Shown here: positions 39,706 to 49,492 of the stretch, piece by piece
How the letters are laid out: every line of letters starts with the position of its first letter
How positions within the stretch are numbered: position 1 is the stretch's first letter
From: an uncultured Candidatus Altimarinota bacterium
GTDB taxonomy: Bacteria > Patescibacteriota > Gracilibacteria > BD1-5 > JAGOOR01
Direction: 5' to 3'
DNA length: 64,000 bases
NCBI GenBank assembly: GCA_937924685.1
Contig: CALEVN010000020.1
Location: 1 to 64,000 of the forward strand
Translations under genes and position numbers: made by a program
Notes under the pieces: model-generated
Seen by the model: the letters and a program-made list of their open reading frames with translations, nothing else
Databases searched by the model: none
What the model was told of the DNA's origin: nothing

Positions 39706-40476
39706 CTATTTTCTCTTTATAAGATACTGACTCGAGACAAGTCCCACAATAAACGCCATACAAACCTGTGTGGTGGTGATGATAGAAGCGAATTCTACTT
39801 CTCCTACGAGCATACGTTTTGACATGATACCGTAGAGAGCCCAGATAATCACGAGGTTAAAAAACACGTCACGGTATTTCGCATACATAACAGTCCCCAA
39901 AAGTGTTGCCATGATGACGAGACCATTTGTCCAGGTAATGGCTGAAATCCCCCAACCACTTGCACCGATACTGACCGTCCATGCAGCGATATTTGCAATT
40001 GTTGCGACTGATATCCATCCGAGGTAGATGCTAAAAACAGGGAAGGTGATATATCTATCGTTCCATGTGAGATTTGTTGGATTTTTTCGTATTGCTTTGT
40101 GGATGAGGATAAGTGTCGTGAGGAGTCCGAGCATGACGAGGACTGAGAGTCCGACGAATTGATACTGCCATGCGAGAATCCAGGCACCATTGAGCGCACA
40201 TGAAATCGCATACAAGTAACCGATATTTTTATCGACGAGTTTATTTTTCTGAGACTTGCCTCGGAAATAATTCACGAGAGGGATAATAGAAAAGATGAGG
40301 AGTAATGTGTAGATAGCACTCCAAATAGAAAAAGTGAAACCAATCGGTGTAAAAGGATTCGCATACTTATCCGAGAGCTCCTGCGTCGTCATCCCACCAA
40401 GTGGAAGTGTGATAGAGAGAGCATTGAGCGTGACCATAAAAATATAGCCAACGAAATTCATGAGAGGATAGAGCAT
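39706..40476 (-). CDS. TspO/MBR-related membrane protein
   Basis: The 256-residue product has seven predicted membrane helices. The segment N-P-F-T-P-I-G-F-T-F-S-I-W-S-A-I-Y at about residue 40 and the A-L-N-G-A-W-I-L-A-W-Q segment at about 95 are as in the long TspO-like family. TspO binds porphyrins, which fits the heme-binding SOUL neighbour two genes away. No TGA is used. Its stop ends 1 nt before the next start. Confidence 0.8.
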   Translation of the reverse strand: MLYPLMNFVGYIFMVTLNALSITLPLGGMTTQELSDKYANPFTPIGFTFSIWSAIYTLLLIFSIIPLVNYFRGKSQKNKLVDKNIGYLYAISCALNGAWILAWQYQFVGLSVLVMLGLLTTLILIHKAIRKNPTNLTWNDRYITFPVFSIYLGWISVATIANIAAWTVSIGASGWGISAITWTNGLVIMATLLGTVMYAKYRDVFFNLVIIWALYGIMSKRMLVGEVEFASIITTTQVCMAFIVGLVSSQYLIKRK

Positions 40477-40536
40477 AAAAGGAGGTTAAAAATCCTATTC
40501 TCATTGTAGACTTTCGAGGGTGAATACAAGGCTTTT

Positions 40537-40740
40537 CCGTCATTCCGTGCTTGACACGGAATCCAGGCCAGTGAGTTTCTTTTCTTTTACTTTTTGTGCA
40601 AAAAGTAACAAAAGCATTCAAGGGGCAAAAACTCGGTCAGTTTATCTTCTTACACTTCTGCATTCATGGACCTTAAACAGTTCTCCGATATCCCATTCAA
40701 GGCATATCTCCGCTTAAAAATCCATTTCTCTGTATCTTCA
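40537..40740. repeat. Composite non-coding repeat, copy 4
   Basis: CGTCATTCCGTGCTTGACAC then GGAATCCAG is followed by TTACTTTTTGTGCAAAAAGTAAC, then a block nearly identical to that at 35281-35345. There is no gene between 40477 and 40808. The module order is the same as in copy 2. Confidence 0.65.
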
Positions 40741-40808
40741 TGTTCAGACTTGATCCAAATATCCAGTCATTGCTTTCTTAAATAAAAGTGGGAGGAGGTC
40801 GATAATAT

Positions 40809-41159
40809 TTATATTTTAACCTTCTTTCTACTTTTTATTTTATCTATAATTCAATTTGCTTTTTTCCGATTTTTCAGCCATACAAGCAAAAGAATGATAC
40901 CTATTAAATATCAGACAATTACAATTATTGTATATACAATAAATGTTTTTTCATTCTCTTTAGTACTATCAAGAAGAGCTATTAAAAAACCAGAAGCAAG
41001 AGAAAATAATGATATTCAAATATTAAAGAAAAGTCATTCTGAGGGTCATTCTGCAATTGTATCTAATTCATGTTCGAATATTTCGTAGTAGACAATTTCT
41101 TCTATTTTTCCAACACTAAAAGTTGGTTTATTGCTAGCTGTCTTGAGTACGCCTGTCAT
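40809..41159 (-). CDS. Small membrane protein with two helices, unknown
   Basis: The 116-residue gene is visible only with TGA as Gly (five TGA). It has a soluble N-terminal part of about 40 residues, two membrane segments (about residues 46-64 and 73-95) and a basic tail rich in Lys. It starts 3 nt after the DUF6864-like gene, with which it probably forms an operon. The family is not recognised. Confidence 0.6.
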
Positions 41160-41162
41160 AAT

Positions 41163-41513
41163 TTATTTATTTTGGTAAATAGTGTAATGAATCAGCTTAG
41201 TAGGGCTATTATTCAATGCGTATATCCGAAAGTTAGCAAACAATATTTTTCAATTTAAAGTACCTATTTCCATAGGTTCAGTATTTCATATTCATAAGCT
41301 ATTATTGAAATTTTCAAATTCTAAAACCAATTTTTCACCTATTTTCGATGTTTTCTGTGTGATTTCTTTATTTTCCGTATCTCTAAAAATCAGCTCAATC
41401 AATAGTTTTGAATCTGCAGGTCAAAACTCAATGGTTAAAGAATCATTATTAAAACTACAAACACTTCATGTTGAAATAATAAAATGATTTTCTGAGTATA
41501 TTTTGGTTTCCAT
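41163..41513 (-). CDS. Unknown soluble beta-rich protein (DUF6864-like), 116 residues
   Basis: Visible only with TGA as Gly (five TGA). It begins with an I-I-S-T-G-S-V motif and has a central beta-rich part (L-T-I-E-F, K-L-L-I-E-L-I-F-R-D), similar in look to the small DUF6864 family, though I am not certain. It lacks membrane segments and cysteines apart from one near the start. Paired with the following small membrane protein. Confidence 0.55.
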
Positions 41514-41516
41514 ATT

Positions 41517-41978
41517 TTATTTTTTCATAGTCCAACTCACTCCAAATATCGTGATGATGATTGCGACACAAATCAGACAGAGGATGCAGTAGGCGTGGAC
41601 GTAAAGTGTTTCCATCGTGAGGACATACGCATTGAAACACATACCAGCGAGAGCTATCCAATTGATAATTTTGGCAGGTTTATTGGTCTTTGTGCGGAGG
41701 CCCCAGAGAGCGAGGAGACTGATAATCGGATAGACGACGAGTGCGAGGTAGGGAAATGGGATTCCTGCTATCATCGTATCTGGATGAATAATCACATTTG
41801 AGCAAGAGAATGTTGAATTGATATCACAAGCACTTTTGAATAACTGACCACCATTAAGACCAGTATTTGGATTCAAGAGGTGGTAGGCGGTGTAGCTGAG
41901 ATAGGCAGCATTTATGATAGCGATGATTGCGAAAGTGAGAATAAAAGCGTATTTCTTTTTCATAATGTTTAATGACAT
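41517..41978 (-). CDS. Vitamin K epoxide reductase family protein
   Basis: The 153-residue product has four membrane helices and the redox cysteines: a pair in K-S-A-C-D-x6-C-S and the C-x2-C in H-A-Y-C-I-L-C-L-I-C. Bacterial VKOR re-oxidises a DsbA-like partner by passing electrons to quinone, so supporting disulfide formation outside the membrane. No DsbA-like fusion or neighbour is seen. The start may be Met-1 (41978) or Met-6 (41963). No TGA is used. Confidence 0.92.
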   Translation of the reverse strand: MSLNIMKKKYAFILTFAIIAIINAAYLSYTAYHLLNPNTGLNGGQLFKSACDINSTFSCSNVIIHPDTMIAGIPFPYLALVVYPIISLLALWGLRTKTNKPAKIINWIALAGMCFNAYVLTMETLYVHAYCILCLICVAIIITIFGVSWTMKK

Positions 41979-42014
41979 TTTGTTACAATAGAAAGAAAAT
42001 GCAAGATAACCTTT

Positions 42015-42599
42015 TTACTCCATCAATAAAAGTTTATCTGCAGTAACCTCCTCTTCTTGAAAATCTGTACGTGGTTCGACCAGCTTAAGAAGTGTTTGTA
42101 AAGATCCTATCAGAAATCTTTTCTCAGACTCATTAGGCTGTGATTCCTTGAGTGCACCTTCGGAAATTTTTAAAACATCCCATGGATTTTCTGGTCTTCT
42201 AAGTTCAGGAACATTGTGTTTAGAAAAGCTAATAGGATCAATTGCTGACATGATGTTAAGAATCAAGATTGCTTTTGCATGAAAGTCATAGAGGCGAAGG
42301 CTGATACTCTTAGGAAGTTGATTATCGGGTATTTCAATGTTCCATTCCATTTTTTTAAAGGCCTCTTGCCAGAGGTCGGTCTCCTCTTCTGAATCTGTCC
42401 AATCTTCGGGACTAACTATCATGTCGAGTACTGCGATAACATGAGGTCATACAGAAGCTAAGCAATAAAGAAAATGAGTGTTATCTTCATCTGGCTCTGC
42501 AAGTGGTTCAATTTTTGCTTCCAATAACTGTGCTCATGATGGTGACTCATGTGGCGTATTGGGATCAAAAATACTGAGAAATTCTTCTCCAGATTTCAT
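42015..42599 (-). CDS. Unknown acidic protein, 194 residues
   Basis: The frame reads through two TGA codons (about 42540 and 42450) and so is longer than any standard-code ORF. It is acidic and helical (E-D-W-T-D-S-E-E-E-T) with no membrane segments or obvious motifs. It starts 7 nt after the 2-oxoacid oxidoreductase gene and is probably cotranscribed. Confidence 0.65.
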
Positions 42600-42606
42600 A
42601 AATAAA

Positions 42607-44349
42607 TTATCCAAAAAACTTTCTCCACCCGCGTTTAAAGCCGTGTGCGCATTTTTCGATTTTTGATTGCATTTCTTCCCGATAAAATCGGCGACCGTCA
42701 GACTTGAGCCATGTCTCATCGATACGGACTCCAGCACCGCGGAGGAGGTTTGCAAATTGTCCGGTCATATTGTGTTCGACGACGATGATTGTGTTCCCTC
42801 GTTTTTCGAGTTCTTTGATGGTCTTCGTTTTGAGTGGCCAGATATGCGTGTAGTGAAGATAATTTATTTTGTCGCTGAGGAAATCTATCACTTCCATTTT
42901 TGTACTTCCGAATCCGACGAGAGTTATTTTTGCATCAGGATTTCCGTAGAGTCCAGGTTCACGAGTCATATCTTCGAGCATTTTCATCTTTCTCAGACGT
43001 TTCTCGTGAGCTTCTTGGACACCCAGTGAGTCTTCGCGAAGAGTCCCATCTGGTCCATGTTCATCACCATTGGCATAGTAGCGAGGTCCAGTACCTGGGA
43101 GCCAGCGAGGGGAGAGACCTGATTCAGTGAGACCGTAGCGAGATTGGCTCGTGAGTTCGGCTGTTTCAGTGGTGATTCCTCGTTCGATTTCTACTCCGAC
43201 AAGTGATGTTGGATTAACCGTCGCATTTGTCTCAGCGAGAGTTTTATCCGTCAGGACGATGACGGGGATTTGATAGGTTTCTGCGATATTGAGCGCTTCA
43301 CCCATGACCTGAAATGCTTCCGCATGATCACCAACGGCGATAACGGCTTTGGCATATTCTCCGTGTCCGCTGTAGATAGCGAGATTGAGGTCTTCTTGTC
43401 CGCTCCAAGTGGGGAGGCCAGTCGCAGGGCCAGGACGCTGAGCGACGATAACCGTGAGAGGAGTCTCTATCATGCCTGCGAGTGAGACTGTTTCAGTCAT
43501 GAGGTCAAATCCTCCACCAGAGGTCGCACAGAGACTTCTCGTGCCAGCAAAACTTGCACCAAGTGCCATCTGAGAGACACTGATTTCATCTTCGACTTGT
43601 TCGACGTGCATACCTGTTTTATCTGCCCAGTTTGCGAGGTGACTTAAAATCGTACTACTGGGACTCATCGGATAGGCAAAGTAGGCTCGTACACCGTGAT
43701 GAACCGCCGAGAGAGCGAGGATTTCATTGCCATCGAGGAGCTTGTATTCGGTGAGATTATTCGTTGTTTCTGGGAGTGTAAATGCATCGAGACTTTTACT
43801 CACCGTCGCATCTTGCAATTCATATCCATGCTTGATGAGGGCTATATCGAGAGCGAGGAGCGTTGGTTTACTGGCAAATCTTTTTTCGACGGCTTTCATG
43901 AGTCCATCGACAGGGAGACCGAGGGCACGCCAGAGCGCTCCTATCATGAGCATATTGGAGAGGAGTTCGTTCGCACCGAATTTCTTTGGCGTCGCATACT
44001 CGGGGATAAACAGTGTTGTGAGATTTTTTTCCTGGATTGTTTGATTGTATCCTGATATTGCATCATGCATTTCATCTCCGTAGATCAGGAGACCGCCGTT
44101 TCGTACATGTGGCAGGGCATTCTTTGAGCCCACACGATCAAATGCGACGATGATATCTGCAAATTCTCGGATACTGTGAACGGGCTTGGTATCTATTTCG
44201 ATACGAAAGTGTGTACATCCACCCTTGATAAGACTCGGATATTCACGATCAGCGACGATGAAATATCCCGCATGTTGCAGAGCTTCCATCACGATATCTC
44301 CCGCAGAGAGGAGTCATGAGCCAGAGGATCAAGTGAGGATGATGTTCAT
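42607..44349 (-). CDS. 2-oxoacid:acceptor oxidoreductase, fused gamma-alpha subunit
   Basis: The 580-residue product has an N-terminal gamma-like domain starting T-G-S-S-G-S-G-L-L-S-A-G-D-I-V (two glycines by TGA), followed by the alpha (pyrimidine-binding) domain with Y-P-M-S-P-S-S-T, V-E-x-x-x-x-E-I-S and a late transketolase C-terminal-like segment. These enzymes oxidatively decarboxylate 2-oxoacids with CoA and ferredoxin or flavodoxin. The thiamine-binding beta subunit is not in the window. The start overlaps the flavodoxin stop (T-A-A-T-G), so both are cotranscribed. Confidence 0.92.
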
Positions 44350-44798
44350 TATTTTCGGAGAGTAGTGATAAAATTCCTTGCCCAGTTTTCGATAATTTTT
44401 TGATTATTTGGTTTGAGGGGGCTTCGATTGATCTTGAGCGCAGGACAGAGGAGATTTCCTCCATGTTCTTCTATCCATGATTCGAGCTGATTGGCAGCGT
44501 ACATGTTATACTCTCGATCATAGCGATGATCGCCGAGACCTATCGCAGCACAGGGGATACGTATCTTTTTTTCTTTCCACGTTTCTTCGACGCATTTTCT
44601 GAGACTCTTCTCTATCATGCCATGAGCATAGGTTCCAGAGCCAAATAAGGCAAAATCCACTTCATCCTGCCATGTCGTATCTTCTGCGACGTCTTGAAGT
44701 GTCAGAGTGACGCCCATAATACGAAAATGCTCTGCCAATGCTTCGCCGACGAGACGAGTATTGCCTGAGATAGTGGAGTAGTAGAGGACGCCGTTCAT
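44349..44798 (-). CDS. Flavodoxin
   Basis: The 149-residue product has the flavodoxin FMN-phosphate loop Y-S-T-I-S-G-N-T near residue 8, G-S-G-T-Y near 55 and G-L-G-D-H-R-Y. It ends in the start codon of the 2-oxoacid oxidoreductase, so it is the likely electron acceptor of that enzyme in place of ferredoxin. No TGA is used. Confidence 0.93.
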   Translation of the reverse strand: MNGVLYYSTISGNTRLVGEALAEHFRIMGVTLTLQDVAEDTTWQDEVDFALFGSGTYAHGMIEKSLRKCVEETWKEKKIRIPCAAIGLGDHRYDREYNMYAANQLESWIEEHGGNLLCPALKINRSPLKPNNQKIIENWARNFITTLRK

Positions 44799-44898
44799 GA
44801 CGGCATTATATATAAAACAGAAAATAAGGAAGAGTAAAGTTTTTGAAAATCCCTATCTTTTTATATACTTCCCCTATTCGTAATTGATAATTGATTCT

Positions 44899-46371
44899 AT
44901 GACCCGTACCCGCTTTGCACCATCCCCGACAGGACAGCTCCACATCGGAGGTCTCCGAACTGCTCTCTATGCCTATATCTGGGCAAAGAAAAATCATGGA
45001 CAATTCCTCGTCCGCATCGAAGATACTGATAAAACTCGTGAGGTAGAAGGTGCTCGTGATGCGCTCCTCGATACGCTCGAGATGTTTGGTATTCAGGCGG
45101 ATGAGAGTATCCGTGCTGGTGGTGACTGTGGACCCTACATCCAATCCGAGCGGCTCCCGATTTACCGTGAATACGTCGAAAAACTCATCGAGCAAGGCGA
45201 TGCATACTACTGTTTTACGACTGAAGAAGAGCTCGAAGCGCACAAGAAAAAAGCAGAAGAAGCAGGTATTATGATACCTTTTCGAAGCCCATATCGTGAT
45301 ATTACGATTGCTGAAGCAAAAGCAAAAATAGCGGCAGGGGAGAAATACGTCATCCGCATGAAAATCCCAAAGGGAGAAGTCATCACCTTTACTGATGGAC
45401 TCAAAGGAAAAATCTCTGTTCCAAGCGCCGATATTGACGATCAAGTTCTCATGAAAACTGATGGATTTCCGACCTATCATCTCGCGATGGCGGTCGATGA
45501 TCATCTCATGAAAATCACACACGTTCTCCGTGGTGATGAATGGCTCCCAAGTACCCCAAAACACGTCCTACTCTATCGAATGTTTGGTTGGGAAGCGCCA
45601 GAATTTTATCATCTCTCGGTTATCCTCGGAGCTGATAGGAAAAAGCTCTCAAAGCGAAATGGTGATACGCACGTCAGCCAGTTTCTCGAAAATGGCTATC
45701 TCAAGGAGGCACTTCTGAATTATATTGCTCTCATTGGTTGGAATTCGAAAACAACGAAAGAGATTTTCTCACTTCCAGAGCTCATCGAAGCATTTTCTCT
45801 TGATGGTCTCCAGATTGCAAATGGAATATTTGACCCTGAGAAGCTCAAATGGATGAACAGCAAATATATCGCAGCTACTCCTGCAGATGAACTCGTAAAA
45901 ACTCTCTCAGCGTACCTCAAACAGTACAGTCCTGAGTTCTACGAAAATACTTTTATCACGCATGATGAAGCATTTAATCAGGCAGTTATCATGGAAGTAC
46001 AGAAGCGTTGCGAAACTCTCGCTGACTTTCCAGCACTTTCAGAATGTTTCTATCAGGAACCAGAAGTCGATACAGCGCTGCTCCTCTCAGAGAAAATGGG
46101 AATTGCTGACCTCACACAAGCAAAAGAGGCGCTTCAATTTGGACTCAATGTGATAAAAACATTTACTACAACTCCATCTCGTGATGCTCTCAAAGATGCG
46201 ATGATTCCAAAAATCGCAGAAGCAGGGAAGAAAAATGGTCAGATTCTCTGGCCTCTCCGAGTGGCTCTCACAGGTAAAGAATTCTCTCCTGGAGCATTTG
46301 AAATGACCGAGATTCTTGGTCTAGAAAAAGCTATTGCTCGTATCGAGAAGGTAGTTGCAAAACTCGCATAA
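44899..46371 (+). CDS. gltX: Glutamyl-tRNA synthetase
   Basis: The 490-residue enzyme charges tRNA-Glu (or also tRNA-Gln). It has FAPSPTGQLHIGGLRTALY (the HIGH signature as H-I-G-G), R-I-E-D-T-D, and K-L-S-K-R as the KMSKS loop. A C-terminal anticodon-binding domain follows. I use the ATG at 44899 rather than a TTG upstream. There is no TGA codon in the whole gene. Confidence 0.96.
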   Translation: MTRTRFAPSPTGQLHIGGLRTALYAYIWAKKNHGQFLVRIEDTDKTREVEGARDALLDTLEMFGIQADESIRAGGDCGPYIQSERLPIYREYVEKLIEQGDAYYCFTTEEELEAHKKKAEEAGIMIPFRSPYRDITIAEAKAKIAAGEKYVIRMKIPKGEVITFTDGLKGKISVPSADIDDQVLMKTDGFPTYHLAMAVDDHLMKITHVLRGDEWLPSTPKHVLLYRMFGWEAPEFYHLSVILGADRKKLSKRNGDTHVSQFLENGYLKEALLNYIALIGWNSKTTKEIFSLPELIEAFSLDGLQIANGIFDPEKLKWMNSKYIAATPADELVKTLSAYLKQYSPEFYENTFITHDEAFNQAVIMEVQKRCETLADFPALSECFYQEPEVDTALLLSEKMGIADLTQAKEALQFGLNVIKTFTTTPSRDALKDAMIPKIAEAGKKNGQILWPLRVALTGKEFSPGAFEMTEILGLEKAIARIEKVVAKLA

Positions 46372-46456
46372 TCACTATAATAATTGATACCAAAAGAGTT
46401 GCATTTTGCGCTCGAGAGGTATATACTGGATTTAGTTTCAACAATACACAACACTT

Positions 46457-46789
46457 ATGAACTTTCTCATTCTCAAAACCATCATCGAATCAACGATTCA
46501 GAACTATAACCATCAGAATCCAACAGCAAAAATTTCTGAAAATAACGTCTCCATTACTGCTATGAATGACCAGGGTGTAGATCTCCTCATTCGTTGCCCA
46601 CATACTAATAAAGAGGTGACTGTACGCGCTGAGGTGAATTTTATGAATGGACCTCTTCCGACGAATTTCTCTATTGCGGGTGGTGGTATGCCAGAAGTAA
46701 AAGGACAAATCAATGACAATGATGTCACAGCAGTTCGCCAGGCGCTCAAAAATAGCTCAACGATTTCTGATCTTTTTGGTGAACAATAA
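46457..46789 (+). CDS. Unknown soluble protein, 110 residues
   Basis: The frame has no TGA. It starts with an N-terminal helix and contains two beta-rich segments (I-S-E-N-N-V-S-I-T-A, D-L-L-I-R-C-P-H, V-T-V-R-A-E-V-N-F). C-P-H-T is a possible metal site. It is followed 9 nt later by a small membrane-anchored protein gene. Unknown family. Confidence 0.65.
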   Translation: MNFLILKTIIESTIQNYNHQNPTAKISENNVSITAMNDQGVDLLIRCPHTNKEVTVRAEVNFMNGPLPTNFSIAGGGMPEVKGQINDNDVTAVRQALKNSSTISDLFGEQ

Positions 46790-46798
46790 TCCATCAAA

Positions 46799-47131
46799 AT
46801 GATACAATTTCTCCGAAAAATCATCAATTTTATATTTTGGTGGCTCGTCGTCATCGGTTGTGTCGCACTCATCGGATATCTTCTCTGGCCACTTTTTGCT
46901 GACAAATTTTATTCTCTCTGTAGTAACAATTCACAGTGGCGATGGTGCCGTGGCGATTGGAGGTCGGTCACTCGAGCTGATGAGATCCAGAAAACTATCG
47001 AGCAAAAAGCGGGATCTTTCGTAGACCTCAGCACTACCGCTGCGAGCGATGTCCTCACAGACCAGAGTTGAAAAAAGCCGGTTGTATATCAGAAAAATGA
47101 AGCTGGTATTTTTGTACCAACAGAGCAATAA
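46799..47131 (+). CDS. Small membrane-anchored protein, 110 residues
   Basis: The product has one membrane helix at about residues 8-32, then a tryptophan-containing segment with C-S-x6-W-C and a linker. One TGA gives Gly near residue 91. The stop just precedes the convergent fmt stop. Unknown family. Confidence 0.65.
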
Positions 47132-48049
47132 TTATTGCGACATATAGCCTCGGGCAAACTCTTCTCCTGCCATGGGCTTTTTCCCAGCAGGATGGATTTT
47201 TTTTACAATGATTATTCAGTCTGCTACTTGTATGGTTGGCAATTTATTTTCTATTCACCACTCACCAGGTATGCCAGTGTGTGCTTTTTTTTCGATTTCA
47301 AGAAGTGTGACTTTTGTTCCAGAAAAATCTGTATAGAGGCCAGGCCATGGCGTATAGGCCTGCCATCTGTGATAGACTTCATCGATGGTCCAGTCTGTCT
47401 TGAGTTCACCATCTTTTTTTTCTATCATCTTCGTGTAGGTCGCTTCATCGTGATTTTGTGGTCGAGGAGAAATGGTTTTATTTTCAAGTCCTACCAGTGC
47501 TTCGATGAGAAGAGGTCCTGCTCGCATACTCGTTTTCTCAAAGAGTACTCCTGTTGTATCTGTTGGAGAGATATTCCATGATTCCTGGACGAGAATATCA
47601 CCTTCGTCCATACCGAGACTCATCTGTTGGACGGTGAGACCGGTGATTTTTTCACCATGCATGAGAGCATGCTGTATCGGTGCGGCACCACGATATTTCG
47701 GGAGAAGGGAAGTGTGGACATTGAGAAACCCCATTGGAGGAATATCGAGTAGTTCTTGAGGAAGTATTTTTCCATAAGCGACGACGATACAGATATCTGG
47801 TTTGAGACTTTTTATAACCTCGAGAAATTCCTCATTTTTTCTTACTTTTTCTGGTTGGAGGAGGAGTATGTTTTGCTCTTTTGCATATTGTCCTACTGCT
47901 GACATCATGAGCTCATGACCACGACCAGCAGGCTGGTCTGGATTTGTCACGACAGCAATGATATTGATACTCTCTTGTTCGTGTAAATACTTGAGGATAT
48001 TTGCTGAAAGACCAGGGGTTCAAAAAAAGATACAATTAATTTTCTTCAT
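47132..48049 (-). CDS. fmt: Methionyl-tRNA formyltransferase
   Basis: The 305-residue enzyme formylates initiator Met-tRNA. It begins with I-F-F-G-T-P (Gly by TGA), has D-Q-P-A-G-R-G, A-Y-G-K-I-L-P and the catalytic S-L-L-P-K-Y-R-G-A-A-P-I-Q-H (Asn and His in L-N-V-H-x-S-L-L-P), and ends with a small C-terminal domain containing P-W-P-G. In the standard code the first 33 residues are lost. Confidence 0.95.
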
Positions 48050-48138
48050 AGATTATTGACAAAAAGGAAACAGGTCTAAACTTGTTAGGTGGTACGTTGG
48101 AATTGTAGGGGATTTTTACCTTTTAACAATTTTGATTT

Positions 48139-48711
48139 ATGGATACTGCTCCTGTTTTTGATTTGTCTGAAAAAAGTGACGCATGAATGTTATCATTCGA
48201 AGAGGGTGATGGCATCGATGAAATTTTAGAGAGCATCAAACCGTGATATGGTTCAAAGTATCAGTTTTTTATTTCTGTATCGGACGTTTGATTAAAAAAA
48301 ATAACAATAGGGTTGCCGTGTTTATTCTCAGAAGAAGATATTAGCCTCCTTCAAAAAAAACTTCTCGAAAAATTTACAGGTAACTATGATTTTGATTTTT
48401 TATATCAAGATACTGTAAAAATTGATGACAAAACACCTCAACAATTCCTACAAAATATTGCACAGAAAATAGCGAATTGTTTAGGAAGATCAGTCGGCCC
48501 CAAGAAAATAGAGTTAGTTCCTATGGGCAGATGGAGGAGATCGATTTGATTTATACTTCAAATCAGTGCAATTTGCAGAGTAGAAGATACCTACAACCTT
48601 GACCCTGAATCAGATGTACAAAATGGCATAAATGCAGTTGATGTCTTATTACAGAGCTTGAGGCATCCAATGGCACATCTTGTCAGAGATATACAAGTTA
48701 AACCAGCATAG
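48139..48711 (+). CDS. Unknown protein, 190 residues
   Basis: This frame uses four TGA glycines, and only a part of it is visible with the standard code. No signal or membrane helix. It has an I-S-V-S-D segment, L-G-R-S-V-G-P-K-K and a C-terminal helical part. A TTGACA at 48056 and a TAAACT nearby may be its promoter. Unknown family. Confidence 0.6.
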
Positions 48712-48715
48712 AAAA

Positions 48716-49255
48716 CTACACCCGTATTTTCTTCACCACTTCCCCAAACCTAATACATTTTTCGGTGACACCTTTCCCAGTCAGTCCGACAAGTATCCAG
48801 AAAATTCCGAGAAGTATCAAAAGTGTCCCGGGGTGCCAAGTCATCTCGATGATTGGTGCAACAGTGGTGTCTATTTGAAATCCTCCCGTTGTACTTGTAG
48901 GAGCAGGAGCGATGATGTTTTTGATAAGTGGATCCATGATTGGACCGCCGATGAGAATCAGGGCAAATCCTGCCACAGCTTGTATGATTCTGAGAGTTTT
49001 CTGACGCATGAGACACCATGGAAGAATACCACGTAGAACAAAAAATGCTCCAATAATCATAAACATATATTCAATTTCATGAGCAGCATTTCCTTCATAC
49101 ACGCCGACAAATGGTATATCCATGACAGCATGATCACCAGCGAACCAGAGAGCCCAGATGATAAATACTCCTGAGAGGATATGGAGGAGGCGGATGATCA
49201 TATCACTTGGTCTTCGTGCCACAAATTGTGCGATTTTTATAAGTGTTGGATTCAT
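48716..49255 (-). CDS. Membrane protein, 179 residues, unknown
   Basis: The product has four hydrophobic segments (about residues 22-42, 62-80, 88-108, 142-162), and a soluble loop with E-Y near the middle. No TGA is used. It converges with the unknown gene at 48139-48711. I do not recognise the family; loosely similar in layout to DoxX/DUF membrane proteins. Confidence 0.7.
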   Translation of the reverse strand: MNPTLIKIAQFVARRPSDMIIRLLHILSGVFIIWALWFAGDHAVMDIPFVGVYEGNAAHEIEYMFMIIGAFFVLRGILPWCLMRQKTLRIIQAVAGFALILIGGPIMDPLIKNIIAPAPTSTTGGFQIDTTVAPIIEMTWHPGTLLILLGIFWILVGLTGKGVTEKCIRFGEVVKKIRV

Positions 49256-49342
49256 AAGAAAATTTAGGAGACCCAGAAAGTATATAGAAAATCCAAAAAT
49301 AAAAAGCTTGAGAAATAGAGAAACAAACTATACTAGCCCTAT

Positions 49343-49426
49343 GCCCGGGTGGTGAAATGGTAGACACGAGGGACTTAAAATCCCTTACCGCAAGGTGTGC
49401 CGGTTCGAGTCCGGCCCTGGGCACCA
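49343..49426 (+). tRNA. tRNA-Leu (anticodon UAA)
   Basis: Acceptor arms GCCCGGG and CCTGGGC (one G-T pair), discriminator A and an encoded CCA. The anticodon stem-loop is AGGGA-CTTAAAA-TCCCT. A long variable arm is present, as in tRNA-Leu. Confidence 0.95.
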
Positions 49427-49431
49427 ATACG

Positions 49432-49462
49432 AACACTCTTTTCGATAGAGTGTTTTATTTTG
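49432..49462 (+). terminator. Terminator after tRNA-Leu
   Basis: AACACTCT and AGAGTGTT form an 8-bp stem, followed by a T-rich run. Confidence 0.8.
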
Positions 49463-49492
49463 CTAATTTGTGTTTTATTTTATAATAAAAAA

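Noticed and set aside
44349..44798. Selenocysteine (UGA) insertion as an explanation for in-frame TGA
   Set aside because: TGA falls at glycines in dozens of unrelated non-redox proteins, and often several times per gene. No SECIS-like element is needed.
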